DNA of 64,000 nucleotides from Oscillospiraceae bacterium (lineage in GTDB: Bacteria; Bacillota; Clostridia; Oscillospirales; Ruminococcaceae), in NCBI GenBank assembly GCA_017559185.1, contig JAFYSU010000027.1, forward strand, positions 1 through 64,000. Reading direction: 5' to 3'. The position numbers and the translations under genes were made by a program. The notes below the pieces were generated by a model that was not told where the DNA came from, searched no databases, and saw only the letters and a program-made list of their open reading frames with translations. Positions 1-5,960 of the stretch are shown one piece after another (positions within the stretch are counted from its first letter, which is position 1; every line of letters begins with the position of its first letter).

Positions 1-85
1 AGATTTTAAACGGTGCTATTATACTTGCATATATAGCGAAAAATAGTACATGATGAAGCAAATATATAAACTTAATCTGTTTATA

Positions 86-113
86 TAGACTTTTTACTTG
101 AATATGGTATACT
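86..113 (+). promoter_or_regulatory. Probable promoter of the GHKL/STAS module
   Basis: TATACT at 108-113 is preceded 16 bases upstream by TAGACT (86-91), which is a weak -35 match. The arrangement TAGACTTTTT...ATGGTATA recurs almost unchanged at 4943-4971 in front of a structured RNA, which supports it being a real promoter form. The start codon of the first gene lies 46 bases downstream. Confidence 0.5.
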
Positions 114-158
114 TTAATAAAATGTTAAACATATAATGATTTTGATAGGGATGAATGT

Positions 159-1310
159 ATGGAAAATATTAAAATGCTGTTTGAATACAATAGAAGATAT
201 TACCCTAGAATAAGAATGGAAAATAAATGTGTAACATTTGTTAATAGAAGTGATGAAATATCCGATAATACGATAAAAAGAATTATAGATTTTATAAATA
301 GTGTTCATAAAAATTATAGTGGTATTAGTATTCCTATAGTTTTTGATTTTAAAAAAATTAAGTTTGCTGACAAATTAACATATATTATTTTTGAATGTAT
401 ATGTTATTCTTTAATTAAGGATTATAAGCACTCAGTATATATATCACTCCTTCCAGAAAAAAACATTTTAACAGATGGAATATTCTATTCTCCGCTACAG
501 TATCTAACGGGGGATAAGTATGATCCGAAGAAATTTTTACATAAATTTAATATAGAGATATATCAAAAACATTATAGAACAGTTATTAATGGAGATGTAA
601 CAGATAATTATTTAGGAGTGTTGAATCAAAATATAGCAACCTTTTTATCGGCGTTTGGTATTGAAATTGAATGTAAAGAACAAATTACAGAAGTTATAGG
701 GGAGTTAGTAGGGAATGCGTGTGAACATGGACAGACGAGTTGCTTATTAGATATAGATATAACTACAGATTATTTTAAATCTGATGAGGATATTGAAGAA
801 GATGCTCTATACTATGGAATAAATATCGCAATTTTAAATTTTAGTAAAACTTTGTTCGGAGATGGTATTAAGTGTAAAATTGATAAAAAAGAATTGGGTA
901 CACGAAGATACATTGAATTAGCAAAAGCTTATGATTATCATAAGAAACATTTTTCGAATCAATATTCATATGTTGATTTTTGCAATATAGCTTCCTTGCA
1001 AGATAAAATATCAGGAAGACCAAATGAGGGAGAATCAGGAGGCACAGGATTAACAGTATTGATTCGTTCATTACAAGAAAAAGCAACAGAGAATAATTGT
1101 TATGTTTTAAGTGGGAATCGTAGTGTTGTGTTCGATAAAGAGTTATTACACTATGATGATAATAACTGGCTTGGATTTAATAAAACTAAAAATTTTTTTT
1201 CAGATATTCCAAATGAACTGGCTTTTTACAAATGTGAGGTTTTTATTCCAGGAACTGCTTATAATTTGAATTTAATTATGAAAAGGGATGATCTTAATGA
1301 AAGAAATTAA
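159..1310 (+). CDS. GHKL-fold ATPase with STAS-like N-terminus
   Basis: This 383-residue protein is probably soluble and ATP-binding. An N-box of the GHKL fold (histidine kinase / gyrase / MutL / RsbW) reads ELVGNACEHG at about 182-191, and a glycine-rich lid motif GESGGTGL lies at about 291-298. A looser central motif, NFSKTLFGDGI, sits where the G1 box is expected. There is no phospho-acceptor histidine domain and no transmembrane segment, so it is not an ordinary sensor kinase. Residues about 56-100 have the hydrophobic pattern of a STAS domain. The ATG has AGGGATGA upstream. It overlaps the next gene, which encodes a STAS-like protein, so an RsbW/RsbV-like partner switch is a reasonable model. 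Base composition is more AT-rich than the core genes. The ATPase call is good; the function is unknown. Confidence 0.72.
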   Translation: MENIKMLFEYNRRYYPRIRMENKCVTFVNRSDEISDNTIKRIIDFINSVHKNYSGISIPIVFDFKKIKFADKLTYIIFECICYSLIKDYKHSVYISLLPEKNILTDGIFYSPLQYLTGDKYDPKKFLHKFNIEIYQKHYRTVINGDVTDNYLGVLNQNIATFLSAFGIEIECKEQITEVIGELVGNACEHGQTSCLLDIDITTDYFKSDEDIEEDALYYGINIAILNFSKTLFGDGIKCKIDKKELGTRRYIELAKAYDYHKKHFSNQYSYVDFCNIASLQDKISGRPNEGESGGTGLTVLIRSLQEKATENNCYVLSGNRSVVFDKELLHYDDNNWLGFNKTKNFFSDIPNELAFYKCEVFIPGTAYNLNLIMKRDDLNERN

Positions 1311-1578
1311 ATTAAATTTTCCGAAGGATATAAATAGATTAGCGGGTTTTCCTTATGGGAAAAAAATCTATGTGGAACAGGTAGAACATTTAATTTCCGA
1401 TAAAGAGTTAATTACCATTGTTTTTCCCGAGCATATAGAAAAAGCAGCTTCATCGTTTGTACAGGGTTTCTTTTCTACATTAGTATCTACTATAGGGTAT
1501 GAGGGTATCGAGAAAAATATTGTTATAAAATCAGGAACTGATGAATTGTCTAATTCTATTAGAAGGAATATTTATTAA
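1297..1578 (+). CDS. STAS-like (DUF4325-type) small protein
   Basis: This 93-residue protein resembles the STAS-like DUF4325 family, recognised by the core around residues 47-62 (AASSFVQGFFSTLVSTIG). STAS-like proteins of this kind are commonly encoded next to GHKL ATPases, as here. I start it at 1297 because AAAAGGG (1281-1287) is then at proper distance; an in-frame ATG at 1288 lies directly against that site. It overlaps the end of the ATPase gene by 14 bases, implying translational coupling. The inferred role is binding partner or substrate of the ATPase. Confidence 0.65.
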   Translation: MKEIKLNFPKDINRLAGFPYGKKIYVEQVEHLISDKELITIVFPEHIEKAASSFVQGFFSTLVSTIGYEGIEKNIVIKSGTDELSNSIRRNIY

Positions 1579-1593
1579 TTGAGGTAATGAGTT

Positions 1594-2091
1594 ATGTATA
1601 CATTGCTTACTGCGGCATCAAATCCAACTGCATATAATATTTCAATAGATGCTAATGCTATAGTTGCTATAATATCAATATTGCTTCCTTTTGGATTTGC
1701 AGCTTTTGAAAGAAAATGGAACAGAGAAATTAATGAGATTAATTTAGAGGTGGACTTAGCGAAAAAAGTTTATCTTGATTATCTGTTAGAAGAAATCCCA
1801 AATTCTCGGAAAAAAATTACATATAATCATGTGCAGGTATCTGGAACCAAGGATTTGATAGAAACTTTAAATAATATGCGTAGGGCTTCTATATTTTATA
1901 AATTCTCTGATGAAGATTATTATAATAAAGTGTGTAAGGAGCTACAAGATTTGGAAGATATTTTGGTTGAAAAATCGGGTAAACCTTTTGTAAATGATAT
2001 TGACGGTAGTTTGAAATTGATGAATGATATTAATTTTAGAATTGGTTCGATTTATAATTTAATATTACAAAAGTGTACAGGAAAAAAATAA
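1594..2091 (+). CDS. Small membrane protein, third gene of the module
   Basis: This 165-residue protein is not assignable to a family by eye. It has one clear hydrophobic segment at about residues 22-40 near the N-terminus, followed by a charged, helix-rich cytoplasmic-looking domain (about 41-165) with no cysteine or metal motif. A GAGGT ribosome binding site lies ahead of the ATG and the gene begins 15 bases after the STAS-like gene, so the three genes form one operon. By position it is a candidate membrane effector or anchor controlled by the ATPase/STAS pair. That is inference from context only. Confidence 0.55.
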   Translation: MYTLLTAASNPTAYNISIDANAIVAIISILLPFGFAAFERKWNREINEINLEVDLAKKVYLDYLLEEIPNSRKKITYNHVQVSGTKDLIETLNNMRRASIFYKFSDEDYYNKVCKELQDLEDILVEKSGKPFVNDIDGSLKLMNDINFRIGSIYNLILQKCTGKK

Positions 2092-2205
2092 TAATTTATA
2101 TTTATTAGTATTGACAAAGTGTAAAAGTAAATATTATTTATGTGCTTTGCTAAGAAGATGATATTGAAGATATTATCAAAAATATTTGAAGGTTGGTATT
2201 ATTGC

Positions 2206-2245
2206 AAACAGCCGGCAGGGAACTATCCCTGCCGGCTTGTTTTGT
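2206..2245 (+). terminator. Rho-independent terminator of the GHKL module
   Basis: A perfect 10-bp stem (GCCGGCAGGG with CCCTGCCGGC) with a 6-base loop is followed by TTGTTTTG. It lies 115 bases after the third gene of the module. The stretch 2092-2205 holds no gene; a TTGACA at 2111 has only a weak -10. Confidence 0.85.
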
Positions 2246-2274
2246 GCTACAGTTTTTTAAGCCAATTCTGTTCG

Positions 2275-2303
2275 TTGAAAAACAAGGAAGAATATTGTAT
2301 AAT
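2275..2303 (+). promoter_or_regulatory. Promoter of the type I toxin mRNA
   Basis: TTGAAA (2275-2280), a 17-base spacer and TATAAT (2298-2303) form a near-consensus housekeeping promoter. It is placed to start a roughly 205-base transcript at about 2310 that ends at the 2486-2517 hairpin. Confidence 0.8.
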
Positions 2304-2341
2304 TCTTCCGTTGCCACTCCCTATATTGGCACAGAGGGGAG

Positions 2342-2370
2342 GGTTGACCTACGGAAATACTCATTTCATT
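2342..2370. repeat. Direct repeats shared by toxin and antitoxin transcripts
   Basis: The segment GGTTGACC...TACGG...TACTCATTTCATT at 2342-2370 recurs at 2524-2552; TACTCATTTCATT is identical in both copies. A second shared word, TTGCCTACT, occurs at 2397-2405 and 2552-2560. In the par locus of plasmid pAD1, such repeats (DRa, DRb) let the antisense RNA pair with the toxin mRNA at its translation start. Confidence 0.8.
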
Positions 2371-2437
2371 CATTATCTCTGTTGCGGCGAGTGTAGTTGC
2401 CTACTACATTTGCAAATGGTTGGATAGGGATACATAA
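2351..2437 (+). CDS. Fst-like hydrophobic peptide toxin, apparent ACG start
   Basis: This 28-codon frame encodes a hydrophobic helix (ILISFIISVAASVVAYYI) followed by a charged tail KWLDRDT. That is the layout of Fst-type type I toxins, whose tails commonly carry a WLD-like motif. A strong GGAGG (2338-2342) lies eight bases before codon ACG at 2351, exactly where ATG would be expected. No ATG, GTG or TTG exists in frame near it. Either ACG is used as a rare start or the gene has been inactivated by one T-to-C change. The peptide would insert into the inner membrane. Confidence 0.6.
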   Translation, partial: TEILISFIISVAASVVAYYICKWLDRDT

Positions 2438-2481
2438 GCGGCAACCAACCTAAGGTTTAGTCCACCTTGCCAAAACGGAAC

Positions 2482-2557
2482 AGAAAACCCCACGAGGTCG
2501 CAACTCGTGGGGTTTTTGCTTTTGGTTGACCTTACGGTCTACTCATTTCATTTGCCT
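2482..2557 (-). ncRNA. Antisense antitoxin RNA of the par-like locus
   Basis: The minus-strand promoter has TATAAT (2564-2569 as ATTATA) with TTGTAA 16 bases upstream (2586-2591 as TTACAA). It would start an RNA of about 75 bases ending at the shared terminator. Its first half is complementary to the toxin ribosome binding site and first codons through the direct repeats, and its 3' half is complementary to the toxin terminator. This matches the convergent RNA I / RNA II arrangement of pAD1 par. Confidence 0.7.
2486..2517. terminator. Bidirectional terminator shared by toxin and antitoxin RNAs
   Basis: AACCCCACGAG (2486-2496) pairs with CTCGTGGGGTT (2504-2514) around a 7-base loop. It has a T-run on the plus side and an A-run on the other, so it can end transcripts from both directions. 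A shared convergent terminator is a hallmark of Fst/par loci. Confidence 0.85.
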
Positions 2558-2654
2558 ACTCATATTATATCACGTATTCCCGTAATTACAAGCAAGCAAT
2601 TTATTATATGCGGAAATTTTAATAGGTATTCAAATACTTAAAGAAAAAAGAAAA

Positions 2655-2840
2655 CTAATCCATCTTTCCCATATCCTGCTCAATCAGCTGTTGAATGTAT
2701 TTGTTTAAAGAAAGTCCTTTGCTTTCAGCGTGAGCTTGGATTTTTTCACGCTCACCTTTTTTTACTCGTAGAAGAATAGAGTCATATGCCTTGGCGGAAT
2801 ATTTAGCCACAGCTCGTTTACCAGCTTCAGTATAAGCCAT
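2655..2840 (-). CDS. Ribbon-helix-helix (Arc-type) DNA-binding protein
   Basis: This 61-residue protein has an Arc/MetJ-like ribbon-helix-helix pattern: a short beta strand (SILLRVKKGE) followed by two helices (REKIQAHAESKG, SLNKYIQQLIEQD). Such proteins are dimeric DNA-binding antitoxins or plasmid copy/transfer regulators. Upstream, three TGATAGCAATAT repeats overlap its own likely promoter (-35 TTGCTA at 2882-2887, -10 TATTAT at 2859-2864, minus strand) and the spacer of a divergent promoter. It probably autoregulates and represses the 3020 ORF transcript. No toxin partner with a recognised fold is adjacent. Confidence 0.75.
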   Translation of the reverse strand: MAYTEAGKRAVAKYSAKAYDSILLRVKKGEREKIQAHAESKGLSLNKYIQQLIEQDMGKMD

Positions 2841-2878
2841 TACAACACCCCCAATATAATAATAAACCGTTTATATAC

Positions 2879-2955
2879 TGATAGCAATATACAAAGTGCA
2901 TAATATTGATAGCAATATTTCTACATATGGTCAATAGATATATTGATAGCAATAT
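2879..2955. promoter_or_regulatory. Three TGATAGCAATAT operator repeats between divergent promoters
   Basis: Identical 12-base copies lie at 2879-2890, 2907-2918 and 2944-2955; each core TATTG-ATAG-CAATA is a small inverted repeat. Copy 1 overlaps the -35 of the RHH gene. Copy 3 sits between the plus-strand TAGATA (2935-2940) and TATAAT (2958-2963). This is the expected layout for a ribbon-helix-helix autorepressor. Confidence 0.75.
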
Positions 2956-2975
2956 AGTATAATAAAGATGTACTA

Positions 2976-3175
2976 AAAAGTAAAGAAACCGCCCTCCAAA
3001 AATGAAAGGCGGTGAGCATATGCAAAGTAAGCGATTGTCAGAAATACTCAAGTTTGTAAAAGCAAATCCACAGCATCGCTACTCGTGCAGATACCATGCG
3101 GGAACATGGTACTTGCAAATCAGATAAGAAAACCACAACTTTAAACACGACTAAAAAGGCGGTTTCTTTACTTTT
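2976..3175 (+). repeat. 18-bp inverted repeat enclosing a short ORF
   Basis: AAAAGTAAAGAAACCGCC at 2976-2993 is perfectly complementary to 3158-3175. A third partner, GGCGG at 3009-3013, lies within the ribosome binding region of the 3020 ORF and can also pair with the 5' CCGCC. The two pairings exclude each other, which would let the transcript switch between a fold-back form and a local hairpin over the ribosome binding site. Confidence 0.7.
3020..3127 (+). CDS. Short basic ORF inside the inverted repeat
   Basis: This 35-residue frame (beginning MQSKRLSEILKF, rich in Arg, Lys and His, ending WYLQIR) has a plausible ribosome binding site, GGCGGTGAG, six bases upstream. Its own promoter is TAGATA-17-TATAAT (2935-2963), controlled by the RHH operator repeats. 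It has no hydrophobic helix, so it is unlike classical type I toxins. I do not recognise it. It may be a real peptide gene or only a regulatory leader. Confidence 0.4.
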   Translation: MQSKRLSEILKFVKANPQHRYSCRYHAGTWYLQIR

Positions 3176-3218
3176 AGATTATCAGGAAAAATATAACTTG
3201 TCAAATGAGGAATAGATT

Positions 3219-3593
3219 ATGAATAATAAAATGTCTGTTGTAATAGTAGAGCCGTTCAAAAAACCATATGCAGCTGAAATCGGTACCGAAGTGGAGGATA
3301 TGCAGCGAGTAGTTGATGGATATATTCAAGCTATATATCCATTCGATGACGAAGCAGCCATTGTGTGCAACGAAGAAGGTAAATTGAGAAGATTGCCACT
3401 TAACCGAGTGTTGCGAAATGAGGACGGAGGGATATGTGAAGTCATTGCCGGTACATTCATGATAGTAGGTGAGGGTGAAGAAAATTTTACATCCTTGAGC
3501 GAGGAACAAATACAGACATACATCGAAAGATTTAAAAATCCTGAAATGGTAGGAATGACGAACGGAAAACTTATAGCTGTACCGCTTGCTTAA
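3219..3593 (+). CDS. DUF3846 domain protein
   Basis: This 124-residue protein fits the DUF3846 family. It has an N-terminal VVIVEPFKKPY strand, the central GYIQAIYPFDDEAAIVCNEEGK and a following LPLNR and IAGTF. These proteins are common on conjugative elements and plasmids of Firmicutes; their function is unknown to me. The start follows GAGGAATAGATT. Its presence marks this region as mobile or formerly mobile. No conjugation genes are in the window. Confidence 0.75.
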   Translation: MNNKMSVVIVEPFKKPYAAEIGTEVEDMQRVVDGYIQAIYPFDDEAAIVCNEEGKLRRLPLNRVLRNEDGGICEVIAGTFMIVGEGEENFTSLSEEQIQTYIERFKNPEMVGMTNGKLIAVPLA

Positions 3594-3598
3594 TAAAA

Positions 3599-3637
3599 AT
3601 GGATACGGTCAACCGGTAATCGGTTGGTCGTATCCAT
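3599..3637 (+). repeat. Inverted repeat after the DUF3846 gene
   Basis: ATGGATACG-GT-CAACCG pairs with CGGTTG-GT-CGTATCCAT around GTAAT. The stem is long (15 pairs with one internal GT/GT bulge) but no T-run follows. It may act as a terminator or a 3' stabilising hairpin. Confidence 0.6.
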
Positions 3638-3659
3638 AGCATGAATAATAAACAGAGCA

Positions 3660-3692
3660 TTGACAATAATATATATCAAGATATATATTATT
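3660..3692 (+). promoter_or_regulatory. vapBC promoter and operator palindrome
   Basis: TTGACA (3660-3665) and TATATT (3684-3689) with an 18-base spacer form the promoter. They are overlapped by a perfect inverted repeat with 12-bp arms, AATAATATATAT / ATATATATTATT, around CAAG (3665-3692). This is a likely site for autorepression by the VapBC complex. Confidence 0.7.
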
Positions 3693-3709
3693 TATAGGAG
3701 GTGTTTATT

Positions 3710-3940
3710 ATGGATACAGCCAAAATATTTGAAAATGGAAGAAGTCAAGCTGTTCGTTTACCTAAAAAATTTAGATTTTCTGATGAAGAAGTGGTAGTTC
3801 AAAGATTAGGTGAAGCGGTTATTTTAATTCCTAAAACAGCTGTATGGCAAACATTTCTTGATGGACTAAATAGTTTTACAGATGATGTTTTCCAAAACGG
3901 AAGAGAAGCAGAAATAACAACAACGAGGGATACATTATGA
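3710..3940 (+). CDS. vapB: VapB-type antitoxin (AbrB/SpoVT fold)
   Basis: This 76-residue antitoxin has the swapped-hairpin AbrB-type DNA-binding N-terminus (AKIFENGRSQAVRLPKKFRF) typical of VapB. Its C-terminal tail wraps around and inhibits the toxin. I start it at 3710 because AGGAGG (3696-3701) is eight bases away; a GTG at 3701 lies on the ribosome binding site itself. Its stop overlaps the vapC start by ATGA. Confidence 0.88.
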   Translation: MDTAKIFENGRSQAVRLPKKFRFSDEEVVVQRLGEAVILIPKTAVWQTFLDGLNSFTDDVFQNGREAEITTTRDTL

Positions 3941-4338
3941 TTTATATGCTTGATACAAATATCTGCATATACGCAATAAAAAATAAGCCTGAGGCTGTTT
4001 TGAACAATCTAAAGAAAAATCTTCACAAGGGAATTTGTATTTCATCAATAACATTAGCGGAACTGGAGCATGGCATACAAAAAAGTGCATATCCCGAAAA
4101 AAATTCCATTGCACTTATTCAGTTTCTATCAATTTTATCGGTGATTCCATTTGATGATGTAGCTGCAGTAGAATATGGTAAAATTTGTGCTTACCTACAG
4201 AAGAAAGGTACACCAATAGGGACAATGGATATGCTTATTGCAGCACACGCAAAGACAGAGGGTTTAATTTTAGTTACCAACAATACCAGAGAATTTGAAA
4301 GAGTTCCGGAACTGGAGCTTGAAAATTGGGCGTTGTAA
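3937..4338 (+). CDS. vapC: VapC-type PIN-domain ribonuclease toxin
   Basis: This 133-residue PIN-domain endoribonuclease is probably Mg-dependent and active on tRNA or rRNA. The acidic residues are visible: MLDTN near residue 6, the LAELEHG glutamate near residue 44, TMDMLIAAHA near residue 100 and TNNTREF near residue 121. Length and motif order are normal for VapC, so the toxin looks intact. It is coupled to vapB by a 4-base overlap. Confidence 0.93.
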   Translation: MIYMLDTNICIYAIKNKPEAVLNNLKKNLHKGICISSITLAELEHGIQKSAYPEKNSIALIQFLSILSVIPFDDVAAVEYGKICAYLQKKGTPIGTMDMLIAAHAKTEGLILVTNNTREFERVPELELENWAL

Positions 4339-4341
4339 GAA

Positions 4342-4378
4342 CAAAAAAACAGCCAATCGAAAAATTCGGTTGGCTGTA
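4342..4378 (-). terminator. Terminator of the 4382-4759 gene
   Basis: The stem ACAGCCAA...TTGGCTGT (4349-4377) is followed on the minus strand by seven T. On the plus side it is followed by A-rich sequence, so it serves the minus-strand gene and not vapC. Confidence 0.75.
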
Positions 4379-4381
4379 AAA

Positions 4382-4759
4382 CTAAAAATAGTAATCCTTG
4401 CTTGTAACTATGTATTTATCAAGTATCAGCAATCCAGCGACAACTTCATCAATACAAAATCCATCTGGAAATGTTGTTATTAAATCTGTGATGTTATCAT
4501 TGGGGGTAAATACCTTTCCTTTTCCGTAAAGAATGACACCATCTTTTTCTTCTGATACGGCAACGGTTAGTTTGTTGGGGAAACATTCCCGTGAACGCTC
4601 CTCAAATTTAATGCAGGGGGCATTATCACCGAATGAGATGTTAAACTCACATTCCTGCTTTTCATAAATTTGGAATTTCAAATTTCCGTGTCGTGGTTCA
4701 AGATTTCCTTTTTTTCGGTTTTGTGTTACATACTCTATCAACTCTTGAAATTTTCTCAT
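4382..4759 (-). CDS. Hypothetical protein
   Basis: This 125-residue soluble protein is one I do not recognise. The N-terminus is helical and basic (MRKFQELIEYVTQNRKKG); the remainder looks beta-rich with several acidic patches, without cysteine motifs or membrane segments. I chose the start at 4759 because GGAGG lies seven bases upstream; a start seven codons earlier has no such site. It stands alone, convergent with vapC. Confidence 0.55.
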   Translation of the reverse strand: MRKFQELIEYVTQNRKKGNLEPRHGNLKFQIYEKQECEFNISFGDNAPCIKFEERSRECFPNKLTVAVSEEKDGVILYGKGKVFTPNDNITDLITTFPDGFCIDEVVAGLLILDKYIVTSKDYYF

Positions 4760-4869
4760 AGAATTCCTCCGTTTGCACACTATTATTTAAATTTAAGCTT
4801 CGTCATATAAAATGCCAACCTTACTAATAACATTTTAAAATGTAAATGTTATAAAAACTTTAATAAAAA

Positions 4870-4893
4870 AATACCAATTTGAAAATTGGTATT
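4870..4893 (-). terminator. AT-rich inverted repeat, possible minus-strand terminator
   Basis: AATACCAATTT and AAATTGGTATT are perfect 11-bp arms around GA. The minus-strand side carries a run of seven T. No gene on the minus strand ends here, so what it terminates is unclear. Confidence 0.5.
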
Positions 4894-4942
4894 TCAAGTG
4901 TGCAATAAATATAAGGATGAAAGGGAATAATTGCTGTTATTA

Positions 4943-4971
4943 TAGACTTTTTCAGGGTTTTATGGTATAAT
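4943..4971 (+). promoter_or_regulatory. Promoter of the 190-base structured RNA
   Basis: TAGACT (4943-4948), 17 bases and TATAAT (4966-4971), within the context TAGACTTTTT...ATGGTATAAT that also occurs at 86-113. Confidence 0.65.
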
Positions 4972-4977
4972 TATAGA

Positions 4978-5168
4978 AAATAAAAAAACTTCCACAGCGT
5001 GAGGAACGGCGGCAACCGAACTTCACGCATACGCCAAAACAGATTCGTTACATCTGTTAGTGACTTGTGAAAGTTAATCTTCAATGGCATTATAGCACAT
5101 TTTGAAGTGATTTTCAACACCAGCCACCAACAGACAAAGGCACTGTTTGGGAGGCTGGTTTTTGTTTT
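4978..5168 (+). ncRNA. Candidate small structured RNA of unknown class
   Basis: The interval between the promoter and an intrinsic terminator has no convincing ORF but dense pairing. AACTTCCACA pairs with TGTGAAAGTT to close a three-way junction. Arm one is GCGTGAGG...CTTCACGC with CGG...CCG inside; arm two is AACAGAT...ATCTGTT. A hairpin CTTCAA...TTGAAG follows. The final terminator stem ACCAGCC (5119-5125) / GGCTGGT (5153-5159) with an inner CCAACAG/CTGTTTGG is followed by TTTTTGTTTT. A G-T wobble in arm one and the T-run favour the plus strand. I cannot match it to 6S, tmRNA or a known riboswitch. Confidence 0.6.
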
Positions 5169-5192
5169 ATATCACGAAACTTTTCGTGATAT
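5169..5192. repeat. Perfect palindrome between two RNA genes
   Basis: ATATCACGAAA and TTTCGTGATAT (11-bp arms, CT centre) lie between the terminator of the first RNA and the promoter of the second. It could be a second terminator, as ATATATTTTT follows, or a regulator site. Confidence 0.6.
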
Positions 5193-5210
5193 ATATTTTT
5201 AAAACTTATT

Positions 5211-5219
5211 TGCTATACT
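5211..5219 (+). promoter_or_regulatory. Extended -10 promoter of the large structured RNA
   Basis: TGCTATACT (5211-5219) fits an extended -10 element. No good -35 is present. Transcription would start near 5226, just before a long series of hairpins. Confidence 0.5.
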
Positions 5220-5225
5220 TAAACA

Positions 5226-5730
5226 TAGCAAAGCTGAGCATTATCAATCTCACTTTTGAAAAATGCTCAGACAATTACTTTTTGATATTAAGCAGGCGCA
5301 ACTGCTTAATATAGATGATGCCATTAGTCAATGGTATCTTTTGAACCGGAAGGTTTGAACTGTTCCTTGACAACCGAATTTAAACATTCATTGGTACTGA
5401 ATCTGTTGCCGAAAGCTCTGACAAGCGATACCGCCATGACCTTTTACTTGTAGAAGTGAGCGATAACTATCGGCTTGCGATATTGGGTAGCACCCAAGAA
5501 AGCAACGACCGGCAACTTATCCTAATGACACTTCTGTCCAGTCTAAGGTCTGAGCGGTTGACAACCGTCGTAGGCAATGAGGGCAGCCTGGTGAGAACCA
5601 CGGGGAGGCATAGGACTTATTAAATAAGAACTATGACCTATGGGTTAGTAAGCTGCTAACCGTTAATGAATGAGTCGATTGACAAGTTATATTTTTCCTG
5701 TGCGGGGTGTTAGCGCACTCCGTACAGGTT
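5226..5730 (+). ncRNA. Large ornate structured RNA, ROOL/GOLLD-like candidate
   Basis: About 500 bases without a supportable ORF carry one hairpin after another: CTGAGCATT/AATGCTCAG; ATATTAAGCAG/CTGCTTAATAT (11 bp); GATGCCATT/AATGGTATC; GAACC/GGTTT; TTGGGT/ACCCAA; CGGTT/AACCG; CTTATT/AATAAG; GGTTAG/CTAACC; and a terminal CCTGTGCGG/CCGTACAGG (5697-5728). G-T pairs in several stems work only on the plus strand. Length, complexity and a tRNA gene 100 bases away fit the ROOL class (about 580 bases, often near tRNAs and in phage-like regions). The class assignment is inference; a structured RNA is well supported. Confidence 0.68.
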
Positions 5731-5763
5731 AATATACAAAGTCCCAAAAACTTCGTTATGCCA

Positions 5764-5788
5764 CAAAAAAGCCTATTTACATAGACTT
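5764..5788 (-). terminator. Terminator of tRNA-Leu
   Basis: On the minus strand AGTCTAT (5781-5787) pairs with ATAGGCT (5770-5776) around GTAA, followed by six T (5765-5770). Confidence 0.75.
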
Positions 5789-5833
5789 TCCTGTGACCTT
5801 ACGAGCAACAGCACATCAAGCGCTGTTCAATTT

Positions 5834-5920
5834 TGGTGCGGATGAAGGGACTTGAACCCATACAGTATTGCTACCACTAGAACCTGAATCTAGCGCGTCT
5901 GCCTATTCCGCCACATCCGC
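5834..5920 (-). tRNA. tRNA-Leu, anticodon CAG
   Basis: The 87-base tRNA has acceptor stem GCGGATG/CATCCGC, anticodon loop TTCAGGT (CAG), a long class II variable arm and T-loop TTCAAGT. CCA is encoded after the A discriminator. A strong promoter lies upstream and a terminator downstream. It marks the border between the accessory island (1-5830) and the core genes. Confidence 0.97.
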
Positions 5921-5960
5921 ATGTTTTGTTTTTGTGTGTTCCCTCAGTGGAACGATATTT

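Noticed and set aside
2140-2427. 95-codon ORF across the terminator
   Set aside because: It runs through the GCCGGCAGGG terminator hairpin and the toxin promoter, and overlaps the better-supported peptide frame at 2351-2437.
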